The translations under genes were made by a program, and so were the position numbers. A DNA stretch of 64,000 nt from Rhodopseudomonas palustris HaA2 (GTDB lineage: Bacteria > Pseudomonadota > Alphaproteobacteria > Rhizobiales > Xanthobacteraceae): contig NC_007778.1 of NCBI RefSeq assembly GCF_000013365.1, forward strand, positions 4,092,001 to 4,156,000, read 5' to 3'. Positions within the stretch are counted from its first letter, which is position 1. The number at the start of each line of letters is the position of its first letter. This document shows positions 44,168-53,183 of this stretch, one piece after another. The notes beneath the pieces are model-generated. The model saw nothing but the letters and a program-made list of their open reading frames with translations, ran no database searches and was not told the origin of the DNA.

Positions 44168-45163
44168 CTAGGCGCGCGGCGCCAATAACCGCAGCAGATC
44201 GATCTCGGTTTCCGACGAGCGGCGCCCGATCATCGCGCGTTCCATCGAGTGGTCGGGACCCTGCCGAAACCGCTGCATCATGCCGCAGCACATGATGCCC
44301 CAGCGCAACGTGCCCATTACTTCCCAGAATTTGACCCGATCGGCATCGACGGTTCCGCCGGCGTCCTGATAGCCCGCGAACATCTCCTCGCGCGAGCCGA
44401 GCCCGCCGACCGGTCTGTCGATCTCGCCGAACCGCCACGAATTGACGCAGACCCAGCCGAGGTCTTCCATCGGGTCGCCGCGATGCGCGAGTTCCCAATC
44501 GAGCACGGCGCGCACGCCGTCGGGCCCGATGATCAGATTGCCGTGGCGGAAATCGCCGTGCACCAGCGTGATCTGCTTGGAGACGCCGGGGTCGTGATCG
44601 GCGAGCCAGCGCAGCGCCAGTTCGAACACCGGCCGCGGCCAATCCATGCTGCGATAGTCGGCGCGCAGCAGCTCGATCTCCTGCGTCGAACTGATCGTCC
44701 GCAAGCCCGGCAGCGCGGCGCTGTCGATGCCGTGCAGGCCGGCGAGGATGGTGCCGATCTGCCGCGCCAGTTTCGGCCGTGCGGCGGCGAATAGTTCGTC
44801 GCGCAGGATCTTGCGCGGGATGGTTTCGCCCTCCACCTTCTGCATCAAAAAACCGTCGCCGAGCCCGTCACGCTCGGTGAGAACGTGCAGCACGCGCGGC
44901 GACGGCACCCCGGCCTCGTCAGCGAGCCGCATCAATTCGGCTTCGACCTCCAGCCCCGCGGCGCGTCCGGAAACGCTGCCATAGCCCGGCGGCGAGCGGC
45001 GCAGGATCGCCGCGATGTCGCCGTCCGGCCGCTCGATCACGAACGACCAGGTCTCCTGGCTGGCGCCGCCGGAGAGTTGCGCGACGTCGCGGACGCCGGT
45101 CGCGCCGGCGCACCACGATCGCACGCTGCGCGCCAGCGCCTCGACAAAAGCCGTTGCGGCCAT
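44168..45163 (-). CDS. Aminoglycoside phosphotransferase-fold protein, ACAD10-like kinase
   Basis: A 331-residue protein kinase-like fold. The catalytic loop is LVHGDFRHGNLIIG and the metal-binding motif VLDWELAHRGDPMEDLGWV. In eukaryotic ACAD10/11 the same kinase domain is fused to an acyl-CoA dehydrogenase and phosphorylates 4-hydroxyacyl-CoA so that the hydroxyl can be removed; here the matching dehydrogenase is at 41224. An antibiotic-resistance role is unlikely given the neighbours. It overlaps neither neighbour; the crotonase at 45171 is 7 bp upstream in the same direction. Confidence 0.83.
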   Translation of the reverse strand: MAATAFVEALARSVRSWCAGATGVRDVAQLSGGASQETWSFVIERPDGDIAAILRRSPPGYGSVSGRAAGLEVEAELMRLADEAGVPSPRVLHVLTERDGLGDGFLMQKVEGETIPRKILRDELFAAARPKLARQIGTILAGLHGIDSAALPGLRTISSTQEIELLRADYRSMDWPRPVFELALRWLADHDPGVSKQITLVHGDFRHGNLIIGPDGVRAVLDWELAHRGDPMEDLGWVCVNSWRFGEIDRPVGGLGSREEMFAGYQDAGGTVDADRVKFWEVMGTLRWGIMCCGMMQRFRQGPDHSMERAMIGRRSSETEIDLLRLLAPRA

Positions 45164-45170
45164 CGCGCGC

Positions 45171-45971
45171 TTATTTGCCCTGGAACTTCGCGGGGCGCTT
45201 TTCGAGAAACGCGCCGACGCCTTCCTTGAAGTCGTCGGTCGAGCCTGCGATGCGCTGGGATTCGAATTCGAGGTTGAGCTGCTCCTCGAACGAATTTTCC
45301 GGCGAGTCCCAATACAGCTTGCGGATCAGCGACAGCGCTATGGTCGGGCCGTTGGCGAGTTCCTGCGCAAGCTTCATCGTTTCGGTCCACAGCTCGGCGT
45401 CGTCGTAGACGCGATTGACGAGGCCCCATTCCAGCGCCTTCTCGGCCGGCAGCTTCTCGCCGAGCAGCGACAATTCGAGCGAGCGCGCCTTGCCGACCAG
45501 GCGCGGCAGCAACCACGTCGAGCCGCAATCCGGCACTAGGCCGATGCGGCGGAACGCCTGCAGGAAGTAGGACGAACGCGCGCACAGGATCATGTCGCCC
45601 ATCAGCGCGAAGCTCATGCCGGCGCCCGCGGCAGGCCCGTTGACCGAAGTGACGATCGGGCAATGCAGCTTGCGCAAGCGGCGCAGGAACGGATGAAAGG
45701 CGGTCTCGAGCGCGGCGCCGGCGCCCTTGCCGCTCTGGCTCATGTTGTTGCCGGAATTGCGGCCCTGCAGATTGGCGCCGGTGCAGAACGCGCGGCCCGC
45801 GCCGGTGATGACCAGGCAGCGCACTTCGGCGCGCTTGTCCTCGATCGCGTCGAGCGCCTCGCCGAGGCCGCCCAGCATGTCGATCGAGACCGCATTCATC
45901 ACTTCCGGATGATCGAGCTTGAGGACCGCGACCGGGCCGTCGAAATCGAGCGTGACGTGTTTGAACTGCAT
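45171..45971 (-). CDS. Enoyl-CoA hydratase/isomerase (PaaG-like)
   Basis: A 266-residue crotonase with segments AFCTGANLQGRNSG and NGPAAGAGMSFALMGD. Both catalytic Glu positions are replaced: GAGMSFA has Ser and the later region FRRIGLVPDCGST has Asp. This matches PaaG-type isomerases, which use a single Asp and shift double bonds, rather than hydratases. Start is ATG at 45971. It is the first gene of a minus-strand set with the kinase-like protein and DUF6285, and is divergent from the SDR at 46137. Confidence 0.83.
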   Translation of the reverse strand: MQFKHVTLDFDGPVAVLKLDHPEVMNAVSIDMLGGLGEALDAIEDKRAEVRCLVITGAGRAFCTGANLQGRNSGNNMSQSGKGAGAALETAFHPFLRRLRKLHCPIVTSVNGPAAGAGMSFALMGDMILCARSSYFLQAFRRIGLVPDCGSTWLLPRLVGKARSLELSLLGEKLPAEKALEWGLVNRVYDDAELWTETMKLAQELANGPTIALSLIRKLYWDSPENSFEEQLNLEFESQRIAGSTDDFKEGVGAFLEKRPAKFQGK

Positions 45972-46136
45972 CTGTTTCCTCGCGCTTGCTCCGCGTTATT
46001 CCGCGGCGTGGAAGGCTCGCGAACCCGGAGCCATATTTGATTTTTGCAGCGCGCTTGTCCATGGTCCGCCGACGATAACAGCGCGCATGCCGTTGCGAAT
46101 GGTTTAGCGCGCGACAAACAAAAATGGAAACGCTGT

Positions 46137-46916
46137 ATGAGCATTTTCGATCTGAACGGACGCGTCGCGGTCATCACAGGCGGCAATGGCGGCATCGGGC
46201 TCGGCATGGCGCAGGCGCTCGCCGCCGCCGGTTGCAACGTCTCGATCTGGGGCCGCAATCCCGAGAAGAACAAGGCGGCGGTGCAGAGCCTCGCCGGCGC
46301 GCGCGGCAAGGCCGAGGCGCAGATCTGCGACGTCACCGACCCCGCCTCGGTGAAGGCCGCGATGGAGGCGACGCTGAAAGCCTTCGGCCGTGTCGACGGC
46401 TGCTTCGCCAATGCCGGCATCGGCGGCGGCGGACGGCAGCCCTTCATCGAACGCACCGAAGAGCAATGGCGCACGATGTTCGCCACCAATCTCGACGGCG
46501 TCTTCCACGCCTTCCAGGCCGCCGCGCGGCACATGACCGACCGCGCCGCGAACGGCGATCCGTTCGGCCGGCTGGTCGCGACCTCGAGCCTCGCCTCGAT
46601 CTTCGGCACCGCGCGCAACGAGCACTACGCCGCGACCAAGGCGGCGATCAACGCGCTGGTGCGCGCGCTCGCGGTCGAACTCGCTCGCAACGGCGTCACC
46701 GCCAATGCGATCCTGCCGGGCTGGATCAAGAGCGACATGACCGCGGGGATCATGGGCAACGACAAATTCGTCGCCAACGTGATGCCGCGCATTCCGGTGC
46801 GCCGGTTCGGCGAGCCCGAGGATTTCGGCGGCATCGCGGTGTATCTGATGAGCAAGGCGTCGTCCTATCACACCGCCGACACCTTCGTGATCGACGGCGG
46901 CTACACCGCGTTCTGA
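46137..46916 (+). CDS. Short-chain dehydrogenase/reductase
   Basis: A 259-residue classical SDR: TGGNGGIG (cofactor), NAGIGGGG, ATSSLASIFG and YAATK (catalytic Ser, Tyr, Lys), then LPGWIKSDM and C-terminal IDGGYTAF. It resembles FabG-type 3-hydroxyacyl dehydrogenases. Start is ATG at 46137; upstream in-frame codons are not family-like. It is 28 bp before a thiolase-like gene, so the pair forms an operon likely to act on 3-hydroxyacyl-CoA and 3-ketoacyl-CoA. Confidence 0.86.
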   Translation: MSIFDLNGRVAVITGGNGGIGLGMAQALAAAGCNVSIWGRNPEKNKAAVQSLAGARGKAEAQICDVTDPASVKAAMEATLKAFGRVDGCFANAGIGGGGRQPFIERTEEQWRTMFATNLDGVFHAFQAAARHMTDRAANGDPFGRLVATSSLASIFGTARNEHYAATKAAINALVRALAVELARNGVTANAILPGWIKSDMTAGIMGNDKFVANVMPRIPVRRFGEPEDFGGIAVYLMSKASSYHTADTFVIDGGYTAF

Positions 46917-46944
46917 CGACCACGACCCATCAAAGAAGAAGACC

Positions 46945-48456
46945 ATGGCCAGCCAACTCCCGCCCGAGCGCATTCCCGTCATCGCCGGAATCGGCGAAAT
47001 CGCCGATCACCCCAAGGACATTGCGCAAGGGCTGGAGCCGCTGGCGCTGCTCGAACAGGCGGCGCGACGCGCCGGCGACGACAGCTCTGTGCATCTGCTG
47101 CGCGAGATCGACTCGCTCGATATCGTCAACTTCCTGAGCTGGCGCTATCACGCGCCCGAGCAGCAGCTCGCCGCGAAACTCGGCGTTTCGCCGCGGCACT
47201 GCTACTACGGGCCGGTCGGCGGCGAGAGCCCGATCCGCTTCATCCACGAAGCGGCGCTGCGGATCGCGCGCGGCGAAGCGCACGTCGCCGTGGTCTGCGG
47301 CGCCGAGGCGCAATCGACCGTCACCAAGGCGGCGCGCGCCAAGCTCGAATTGCCGTGGACGCCGTTCGCGAGCGACGCGCCCGAACCGAAGCGCGGCGCC
47401 GCGTTCCAGAAGCCGATCGCCACGCAGCTCGGCGTCGCGCGGCCGATCACCGTGTATCCGCTGTACGAGGCGGCGACGGCCGCGCATTGGGGCCAGACGC
47501 CGCGGCAGGCGCTCGACGAATCCGGCGTGCTGTGGTCGCGCTACGCGCAGGCCGCCGCGGCCAATCCGAACGCCTGGATCAAGCGCGCCTTCGCACCGAG
47601 CGAGATCACCACGCCCTCGCCCGACAACCGGCTGATCGCCTGGCCCTATACCAAGCTGATGGTCGCCAATCCGAGCGTCAATCTCGGCGCGGCAGTGCTG
47701 CTGACCTCGCTGGCGAAGGCACGCGAGGCAGGCATCGCCGAGGAAAAACTGATCTACATCCATGGCGGCGCCTCGGCCGAAGAGCCGCGCGATTATCTCG
47801 CCCGCGATCAATTCCACCAGAGCCACGCCCAGAACGCGGTGTTGGAGACGATAAAGGCGATGGTCGGCGGCGACGGCCGCGTGTTCGACGCGATCGAGCT
47901 GTATTCCTGCTTCCCTGTGGTGCCGAAAATGGCGCGGCGCACGCTTGGGCTCGGCGACGACGTGCAGCCGACGGTGACCGGCGGCCTCACCTTCTTCGGC
48001 GCGCCGCTCAACACCTATATGACCCACGCGGCCTGCGCGATGGTGCGCAGGCTGCGGGGCGGCGCCAGGCTCGGCCTGCTGTATGGACAGGGGGGCTTCG
48101 TCACCAAGCACCACGCGCTGGTGCTGTCGCGCACGCCATCGCAACAAGCGCTGAGCGAGAGCGTCAGCGTACAGACGAAGGCCGATGCGGCTTACGGCGA
48201 CGTCCCGCCGTTCGTGACAGACGCCTCGGGCGACGGCACGGTCGAGAGCTTCACCGTGATCTTCACCGGCAAGGGCGACGTCGAACACGGCGTCGTGGTG
48301 CTACGCACCTCGGACGGCGCGCGCACGCTGGCGCGGGTGCCGGCGCAGGATCAGGCGACGCTGGCCGTGCTGACGAACATGGATCGCAGTCCGGTCGGCA
48401 CGAACGGTCCGATCACGACGAGCGCCGATGGCGTGCTGGAGTGGCGTGCTGTCTAG
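46945..48456 (+). CDS. Thiolase-like protein, type 1 (TLP1) with extra C-terminal domain
   Basis: A 503-residue thiolase-fold protein that is ~100 residues longer than a thiolase. The tail after ~390 (SGDGTVESFTVIFTGKGDVEHGVVVLRT) looks like the OB-like domain of the TLP1 family. The nucleophilic Cys region reads GPVGGESPIRF, with Glu and Ser where GGCxG is expected, and the second Cys region reads GQGGFVTKHHALVLS, also without Cys. The His region (FFGAPLNTYMTHA) is kept. Such proteins bind CoA esters but may lack thiolytic activity. It is in an operon with the SDR at 46137. Confidence 0.82.
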   Translation: MASQLPPERIPVIAGIGEIADHPKDIAQGLEPLALLEQAARRAGDDSSVHLLREIDSLDIVNFLSWRYHAPEQQLAAKLGVSPRHCYYGPVGGESPIRFIHEAALRIARGEAHVAVVCGAEAQSTVTKAARAKLELPWTPFASDAPEPKRGAAFQKPIATQLGVARPITVYPLYEAATAAHWGQTPRQALDESGVLWSRYAQAAAANPNAWIKRAFAPSEITTPSPDNRLIAWPYTKLMVANPSVNLGAAVLLTSLAKAREAGIAEEKLIYIHGGASAEEPRDYLARDQFHQSHAQNAVLETIKAMVGGDGRVFDAIELYSCFPVVPKMARRTLGLGDDVQPTVTGGLTFFGAPLNTYMTHAACAMVRRLRGGARLGLLYGQGGFVTKHHALVLSRTPSQQALSESVSVQTKADAAYGDVPPFVTDASGDGTVESFTVIFTGKGDVEHGVVVLRTSDGARTLARVPAQDQATLAVLTNMDRSPVGTNGPITTSADGVLEWRAV

Positions 48457-48497
48457 CTCTCAGCGACAATGATGCTCGTGGCGCAAGCAATGCGTTC

Positions 48498-48585
48498 CGT
48501 CATTGCGAGCGAAGCGAAGCAATCCAACGGCGCCGTGCACGGAGCTGCTGGATTGCTTCGTCGCCTACGGCTCCTCGCAATGACG
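48498..48585. repeat. Palindromic intergenic repeat, family C, copy 2
   Basis: CGTCATTGCGAGCGAAGCGA at the left, GCTGGATTGCTTCGTCGC inside, CTCGCAATGACG at the right. Confidence 0.9.
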
Positions 48586-48590
48586 GAGAA

Positions 48591-49793
48591 CTACCCCTTC
48601 ACGTCCTGCTTCTCCGACGCGGTCGGCTTGCCGGCCTTGCCTGCATCATTGCCGACAACGCGGACTTTCTCGCCGTCGGCGATGCCGTCGGGCGGCGCGA
48701 CGATGATGCGGTCATCGGGTGAGAGGCCGGAGGCGAGTTCGATTTCGCGGCCGAGATCGCGAGCGATCGTCACGGTCTTGAGCTGCACGCGATCGTCGGG
48801 GCCGACGACCGCGACGCGCAGCCCGCTGCGGTTGAACATCAGCGCGCTGGCCGGGATGTAGAGCGACACCTCGTCGCGCACCAGGCTGAGCTTCACATTG
48901 GCGTAGCCGCCCGGCATCAACTCGCCCTTGGCGTTGTCCAGGGCAAGTTGCATCCGCGTGGTGCCCGAGGACACGTCGACCGCCTGCGACGAGGCCTCGA
49001 CCGTCGCCGGGAAGCTGCGGTTCGGATATTCCGGCAGCGTGATCACCGCCTTGGCGCCGATCTTGATCATCGGCACATAAGTCTGCGGCACGTTGACGTA
49101 GACGCGCAGCTTCGCGATGTCGGACACCACGAACATCGCGGGTCCGGCGCTGGAGCCGGCGCTGATCAGCGCGCCGACGTCGGTGTTGCGCTCGGTGACG
49201 ACGCCGTCGAACGGCGCGGTGATCTTCTTGTAGCCGGCCAGTGCTTCCAGCCGTTCGACATTGGCCTGGCCGGAATTCACCGCGGCCTTCTTGTTGGCGA
49301 GGTCCGCGCTGCGCTCGTCGATTTCCTGCGCCGAGACGAAGTTCGACGCCAGCAGCGTCTTGCGGCGGTTCAGCGTCGCCTCGGACAATCGCGCGCTGGC
49401 CTGCTGGCTGGCGAGATCGGCGCGCGCCTGCAGCAATTGCTGATCGAGATCGGGCGCCTCGACCTCGGCGATCACCTGCCCGGCCTTGACCCGAGCGCCG
49501 ATGTCGGCGCTCCAGCTCTTCACATAGCCGGAGACGCGGGCGTAGATCGGCGCGCGGGAATAGGCCTCGAGCCGGCCCGGCAGATCGAGCGTATTGGTCA
49601 GCACCTTACCGTCCGGCCGGGTCACCGCGACGCTGGAGATCGCCTGCTCGTCGGTCCAGTGGCGCAGGTCCGCGCTGCTCTTCTCGCGTGCGCTGATCCC
49701 GGTGACGACGACGGCGACCGCACCGCAGGCGAGCAGGATGCCGGCGATGCCGAGCCCGCGACGGGATTTGCGCGGCGGGGCGTCAGTGGACAT
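48591..49793 (-). CDS. RND efflux periplasmic adaptor (HlyD/AcrA family)
   Basis: A 400-residue membrane fusion protein. One N-terminal membrane anchor (~14-34; GLGIAGILLACGAVAVVVTG) and no lipobox Cys. Two lipoyl half-motifs (PGRLEAYSRAPIYARVSGYV and ITAPFDGVVTERNTDVGALI) flank a helical hairpin (~115-185); beta-barrel and membrane-proximal domains follow. It links the pump to an outer-membrane channel. It overlaps the pump gene by 11 nt and ends the pair. No TolC-like channel gene is present, so it must use one encoded elsewhere. Confidence 0.88.
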   Translation of the reverse strand: MSTDAPPRKSRRGLGIAGILLACGAVAVVVTGISAREKSSADLRHWTDEQAISSVAVTRPDGKVLTNTLDLPGRLEAYSRAPIYARVSGYVKSWSADIGARVKAGQVIAEVEAPDLDQQLLQARADLASQQASARLSEATLNRRKTLLASNFVSAQEIDERSADLANKKAAVNSGQANVERLEALAGYKKITAPFDGVVTERNTDVGALISAGSSAGPAMFVVSDIAKLRVYVNVPQTYVPMIKIGAKAVITLPEYPNRSFPATVEASSQAVDVSSGTTRMQLALDNAKGELMPGGYANVKLSLVRDEVSLYIPASALMFNRSGLRVAVVGPDDRVQLKTVTIARDLGREIELASGLSPDDRIIVAPPDGIADGEKVRVVGNDAGKAGKPTASEKQDVKG

Positions 49794-52700
49794 GCGACAT
49801 CTCCGCGACCGGGGCTTCGTCCTGCGCCGGCTGTTTCTTGTGGACCATGCTGAACACCACCGGCACGAACATCAGCGTCGCGATGGTAGCAAAGATCAGG
49901 CCGCCGATCACGGCGCGGCCGAGCGGCGCGTTCTGCTCGCCGCCTTCGCCGAGTCCGAACGCCATCGGCGCCATGCCGATGATCATCGCCAGCGCTGTCA
50001 TCAGCACCGGGCGGAACCGGACGAAGCCGGCTTCCAGCGCCGCCCGCACCGGATCGCCGAGCACGGCGTAACGCTCGCGGGCGAACGAGATCACCAGCAC
50101 GCTGTTCGCGGTGGCGACGCCCATGCACATGATCGCGCCGGTGAGCGCCGGCACAGAGAGCGTCGTGCCGGTGGCGAACAGCATCCAGACGATGCCGGCG
50201 AGCGCCGCCGGCAGCGCGGTGATGATGACGAACGGATCCGCCCAGGACTGGAAGTTGACGACGATCAGCAGATAGATCAGCACGATCGCGCCGAGCAGGC
50301 CGAACAGTAGCCCCGAGAACGCGCTGTTCATGGTCTCGACCTGGCCGAGCAGCACCACCGACGAGCCTTTCGGCACCTCGGCCCGGGTCTCGTCGATCAC
50401 CTTGCGGATGTCGGCGGACACCGCGCCGAGATCGCGACCCTGGGTGGTGGCGAAGATCTGGACCATCGACTGAATGTCGTATTGCGAGATCACCGCGTTG
50501 CCGGCCGAGCGCTTGATATCGGCAAGGCCGCCGAGGATCGGCGCGTTGGCGCCGGCGCTTCCGGTGGCCGAAATCGGGATCGTCTCGAGCTTGCCCAGCG
50601 AGTCGATCTGGTATTGCGGCGTCTGCATCACGATCGAATACGACACGCCGTTGTCGGGGTTGAGATAGTAGGTCGGCGCCACCTGCGACGAGCCGGCGAG
50701 GTTGACGACGAGGCTGTTGGTGACGTCGCGCGTCGTCAGCCCGACATATTGCGCGCGGGTGCGGTCGACATCGATATTGAACATCGGGTTGTTGGGCGAT
50801 TGCTGAATCCGCGCATCGGCGACGCCGGGAATGCGCTTGATCTTCGCCAGCAGCTTTCCGGCGTATTCGAAATTCGCCGCGAGATTGGCGCCGCGCACCT
50901 GCAGGTCGATCGGCGCCGGCGCGCCGAAATTGAGGATCTGGCTGACGATGTCGGCCGGCAGGAACGCGAAGCTCATACCGGGAAACTGCCGCGGCAACTG
51001 CTCGCGCAGCGCCCGCACGTATTTCTCGGTCGGCTCGTGCTCGGCCTTCAGCTTGATCTGGATGTCGCCGTCCTGCGTGCCGATCACGCCGGTGTTGTTG
51101 TAGGTCAGATTGATGCCCGAGATCGGCATGCCGATGTTGTCGGTCATGGTCTCGATCTGGTCCGGCGGGATGATCTTGCGGATCGCCTTCTGCACCTCGG
51201 CGAGCTGATTGGCGGTTTCCTCGACGCGGGTGCCGACCTGGGTGCGGACGTGCATCAGGATCTGGCCGGAATCCACCGACGGGAAGAAGTTACGCCCGAG
51301 ATACGGCACCAGCGCGAACGACACCGCAACGACGCCGAGAAAGCCCACGACGAACAGCTTGCGATGGCCCATCGCCAGCGTCAGGAGGTCGCCATAGCCG
51401 TGGCGGAACCGGGCGAACAGGCCTTCGAAACCCTGCTGGAAACGAACCAGCGGATTGCGCGAACGCTGCTTGCCGTCGAGGCTGCCGTGATGCACGTGCG
51501 GCTTCAGCAGATATTTCGCCATCGTCGGCACCAGCGTGCGCGACAGGATGAACGACCAGATCATCGCGAACATCACCGCTTCGGCCATCGGCACGAACAG
51601 GAACCGCGCGACGCCCTCCAGAAAGAACATCGGCACGAACACGATGCAGATGCACAGCAGCGACACGAAGGCCGGCGTCACGATCTGGCGTGCACCGTCC
51701 ATGATCGAGGTTTCGACCTCCTTGCCCTGCTCGAGATGCCAGTTGATGTTCTCGATCGTCACCGTCGCGTCATCGACAAGGATGCCGACCGCGAGCGCGA
51801 GGCCGCCGAGGGTCATGATGTTCAGCGTCTCGCCGATCGCCGCCAGACAGACGATCGCGCCGAGAACGGACAGCGGAATCGAGACCGCGATGATGATCGT
51901 CGAGCGCCAGCTCCCGAGGAACAGCAGGATCATCACGCTGGTCAGGAGCGCGGCGATCACGCCCTCGACCGCGACGCCGGTGATGGCGCCGCGCACGAAC
52001 ACCGACTGATCGCCGATGAAGGCGATCTTCAGCGTCTCCGGCAGCGCGTCCTTGACCTCGGCGACCTTGCGTTTGATGCCGGAGATGATGTCCAACGTCG
52101 ACACCGCGCCCGCCTTCAGCACCATCATCAGCACCGAGCGGTTGCCGTCGACATGGACGATGTTGGTCTGCGGCGGGTTGCCGTCGCGCACCGAGGCGAC
52201 GTCGCGGATATAGACCATGGCGCCGTTGACGGCCCTGATCGGCAGATTGCCGAGATCGGCCATCTGCTTCGGCGAATTGTTGAGCTGGATGACGTATTCG
52301 AACTCGCCGATCTTCTGGGTGCCGACCGGGGTGATCAGGTTTTGTGCGGCGAGCGCGTTGGCGACGTCCTGGCCCGACAGGCCGCGGGCCTGCAGCGCGG
52401 CCGGGTCGAGGTCGATCTGGACCTGGCGCTGCTTGCCGCCGAACGGCCACGGAATCGCTGCGCCGGGTACTGTGACGAGCGGAGTGCGGAGCTGATTGAT
52501 GGCGAGATCGGCGAGGTTCTGCTCGGTCAAGCCGTCGCCGGACAGCGCCAACTGGATGATCGGCACCGTCGAGGCCGAGTAGTTCAGGATCAGAGGCGGC
52601 GTCGCGCCGGGCGGCATCTGCCTCAGCATCGTCTGCGAGATCGCCGTCACCTGGGCGTTGGCGGTGCGGATGTCGACGTTGGGCTGGAAGAAGATCTTGA

Positions 52701-52977
52701 CGATACCGAAGCCGTTATAGGAGTTGGCGACGATGTGCTCAATGTCGTTGACCGTGGTGGTCAGCGCGCGCTGGAACGGCGTGGTCATGCGGCCGGCCAT
52801 CTGGTCCGGCGGCAGGCCGGTGTATTGCCAGACCACGCCGATCACCGGAATCCGGATCTCGGGAAAGATGTCGGTGGGGGTGCGCATCGCCGCGAGCGGC
52901 CCGACGATCAGCAGGAGTAGCGCGAGCACCACGAACGTGTAGGGCCGGCTCAGAGCGATGCGAACCAGCGATATCAT
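49783..52977 (-). CDS. RND efflux pump, AcrB/MdtB family
   Basis: A 1064-residue pump with twelve predicted membrane helices and two large periplasmic loops. The TM4 proton-relay aspartates are in LALAVGILVDDATVTIENI and the TM10 region reads KxN-less: LTGAIMCMGVATANSVLVISFARER. The N-terminal helix is SLVRIALSRPYTFVVLALLLLIVGP. The sequence style (PPDQMAGRMTTPFQRALT) fits a subgroup close to aromatic or solvent exporters. It is adaptor-coupled, first in the operon; a 28-bp inverted repeat lies upstream at 53008-53035. Substrates unknown; in this setting aromatic acids are candidates. Confidence 0.9.
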   Translation of the reverse strand: MISLVRIALSRPYTFVVLALLLLIVGPLAAMRTPTDIFPEIRIPVIGVVWQYTGLPPDQMAGRMTTPFQRALTTTVNDIEHIVANSYNGFGIVKIFFQPNVDIRTANAQVTAISQTMLRQMPPGATPPLILNYSASTVPIIQLALSGDGLTEQNLADLAINQLRTPLVTVPGAAIPWPFGGKQRQVQIDLDPAALQARGLSGQDVANALAAQNLITPVGTQKIGEFEYVIQLNNSPKQMADLGNLPIRAVNGAMVYIRDVASVRDGNPPQTNIVHVDGNRSVLMMVLKAGAVSTLDIISGIKRKVAEVKDALPETLKIAFIGDQSVFVRGAITGVAVEGVIAALLTSVMILLFLGSWRSTIIIAVSIPLSVLGAIVCLAAIGETLNIMTLGGLALAVGILVDDATVTIENINWHLEQGKEVETSIMDGARQIVTPAFVSLLCICIVFVPMFFLEGVARFLFVPMAEAVMFAMIWSFILSRTLVPTMAKYLLKPHVHHGSLDGKQRSRNPLVRFQQGFEGLFARFRHGYGDLLTLAMGHRKLFVVGFLGVVAVSFALVPYLGRNFFPSVDSGQILMHVRTQVGTRVEETANQLAEVQKAIRKIIPPDQIETMTDNIGMPISGINLTYNNTGVIGTQDGDIQIKLKAEHEPTEKYVRALREQLPRQFPGMSFAFLPADIVSQILNFGAPAPIDLQVRGANLAANFEYAGKLLAKIKRIPGVADARIQQSPNNPMFNIDVDRTRAQYVGLTTRDVTNSLVVNLAGSSQVAPTYYLNPDNGVSYSIVMQTPQYQIDSLGKLETIPISATGSAGANAPILGGLADIKRSAGNAVISQYDIQSMVQIFATTQGRDLGAVSADIRKVIDETRAEVPKGSSVVLLGQVETMNSAFSGLLFGLLGAIVLIYLLIVVNFQSWADPFVIITALPAALAGIVWMLFATGTTLSVPALTGAIMCMGVATANSVLVISFARERYAVLGDPVRAALEAGFVRFRPVLMTALAMIIGMAPMAFGLGEGGEQNAPLGRAVIGGLIFATIATLMFVPVVFSMVHKKQPAQDEAPVAEMSHVH

Positions 52978-53007
52978 CCGTCAGGCCGTTCCCGATCTTC
53001 TTGTAGG

Positions 53008-53035
53008 GCAGGTGCTGCTGCTTCGGTGCACCTGC
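53008..53035. promoter_or_regulatory. Inverted repeat upstream of the RND operon
   Basis: GCAGGTGC...GCACCTGC, perfect 8-bp arms with a 12-nt centre, 31 bp before the pump start. It could be a regulator-binding site or a leader hairpin. No regulator gene is adjacent. Confidence 0.45.
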
Positions 53036-53183
53036 GCAACTATTGCCGAAGACCCGAAATTAGCCAAGCCACCACGTGGACGAACAACCCTGATGCACGG
53101 CGATATCGCGCGCAGTTGAATGCTGCGAGAGGCCGCTCACGACAGAGTGATCGCGAGCGGCCTGATGCTGGAGCTCCTCGACC

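Noticed and set aside
44168-45163. Aminoglycoside resistance gene
   Set aside because: Kinase fold only; neighbours are acyl-CoA genes and the protein fits the ACAD10-like group.
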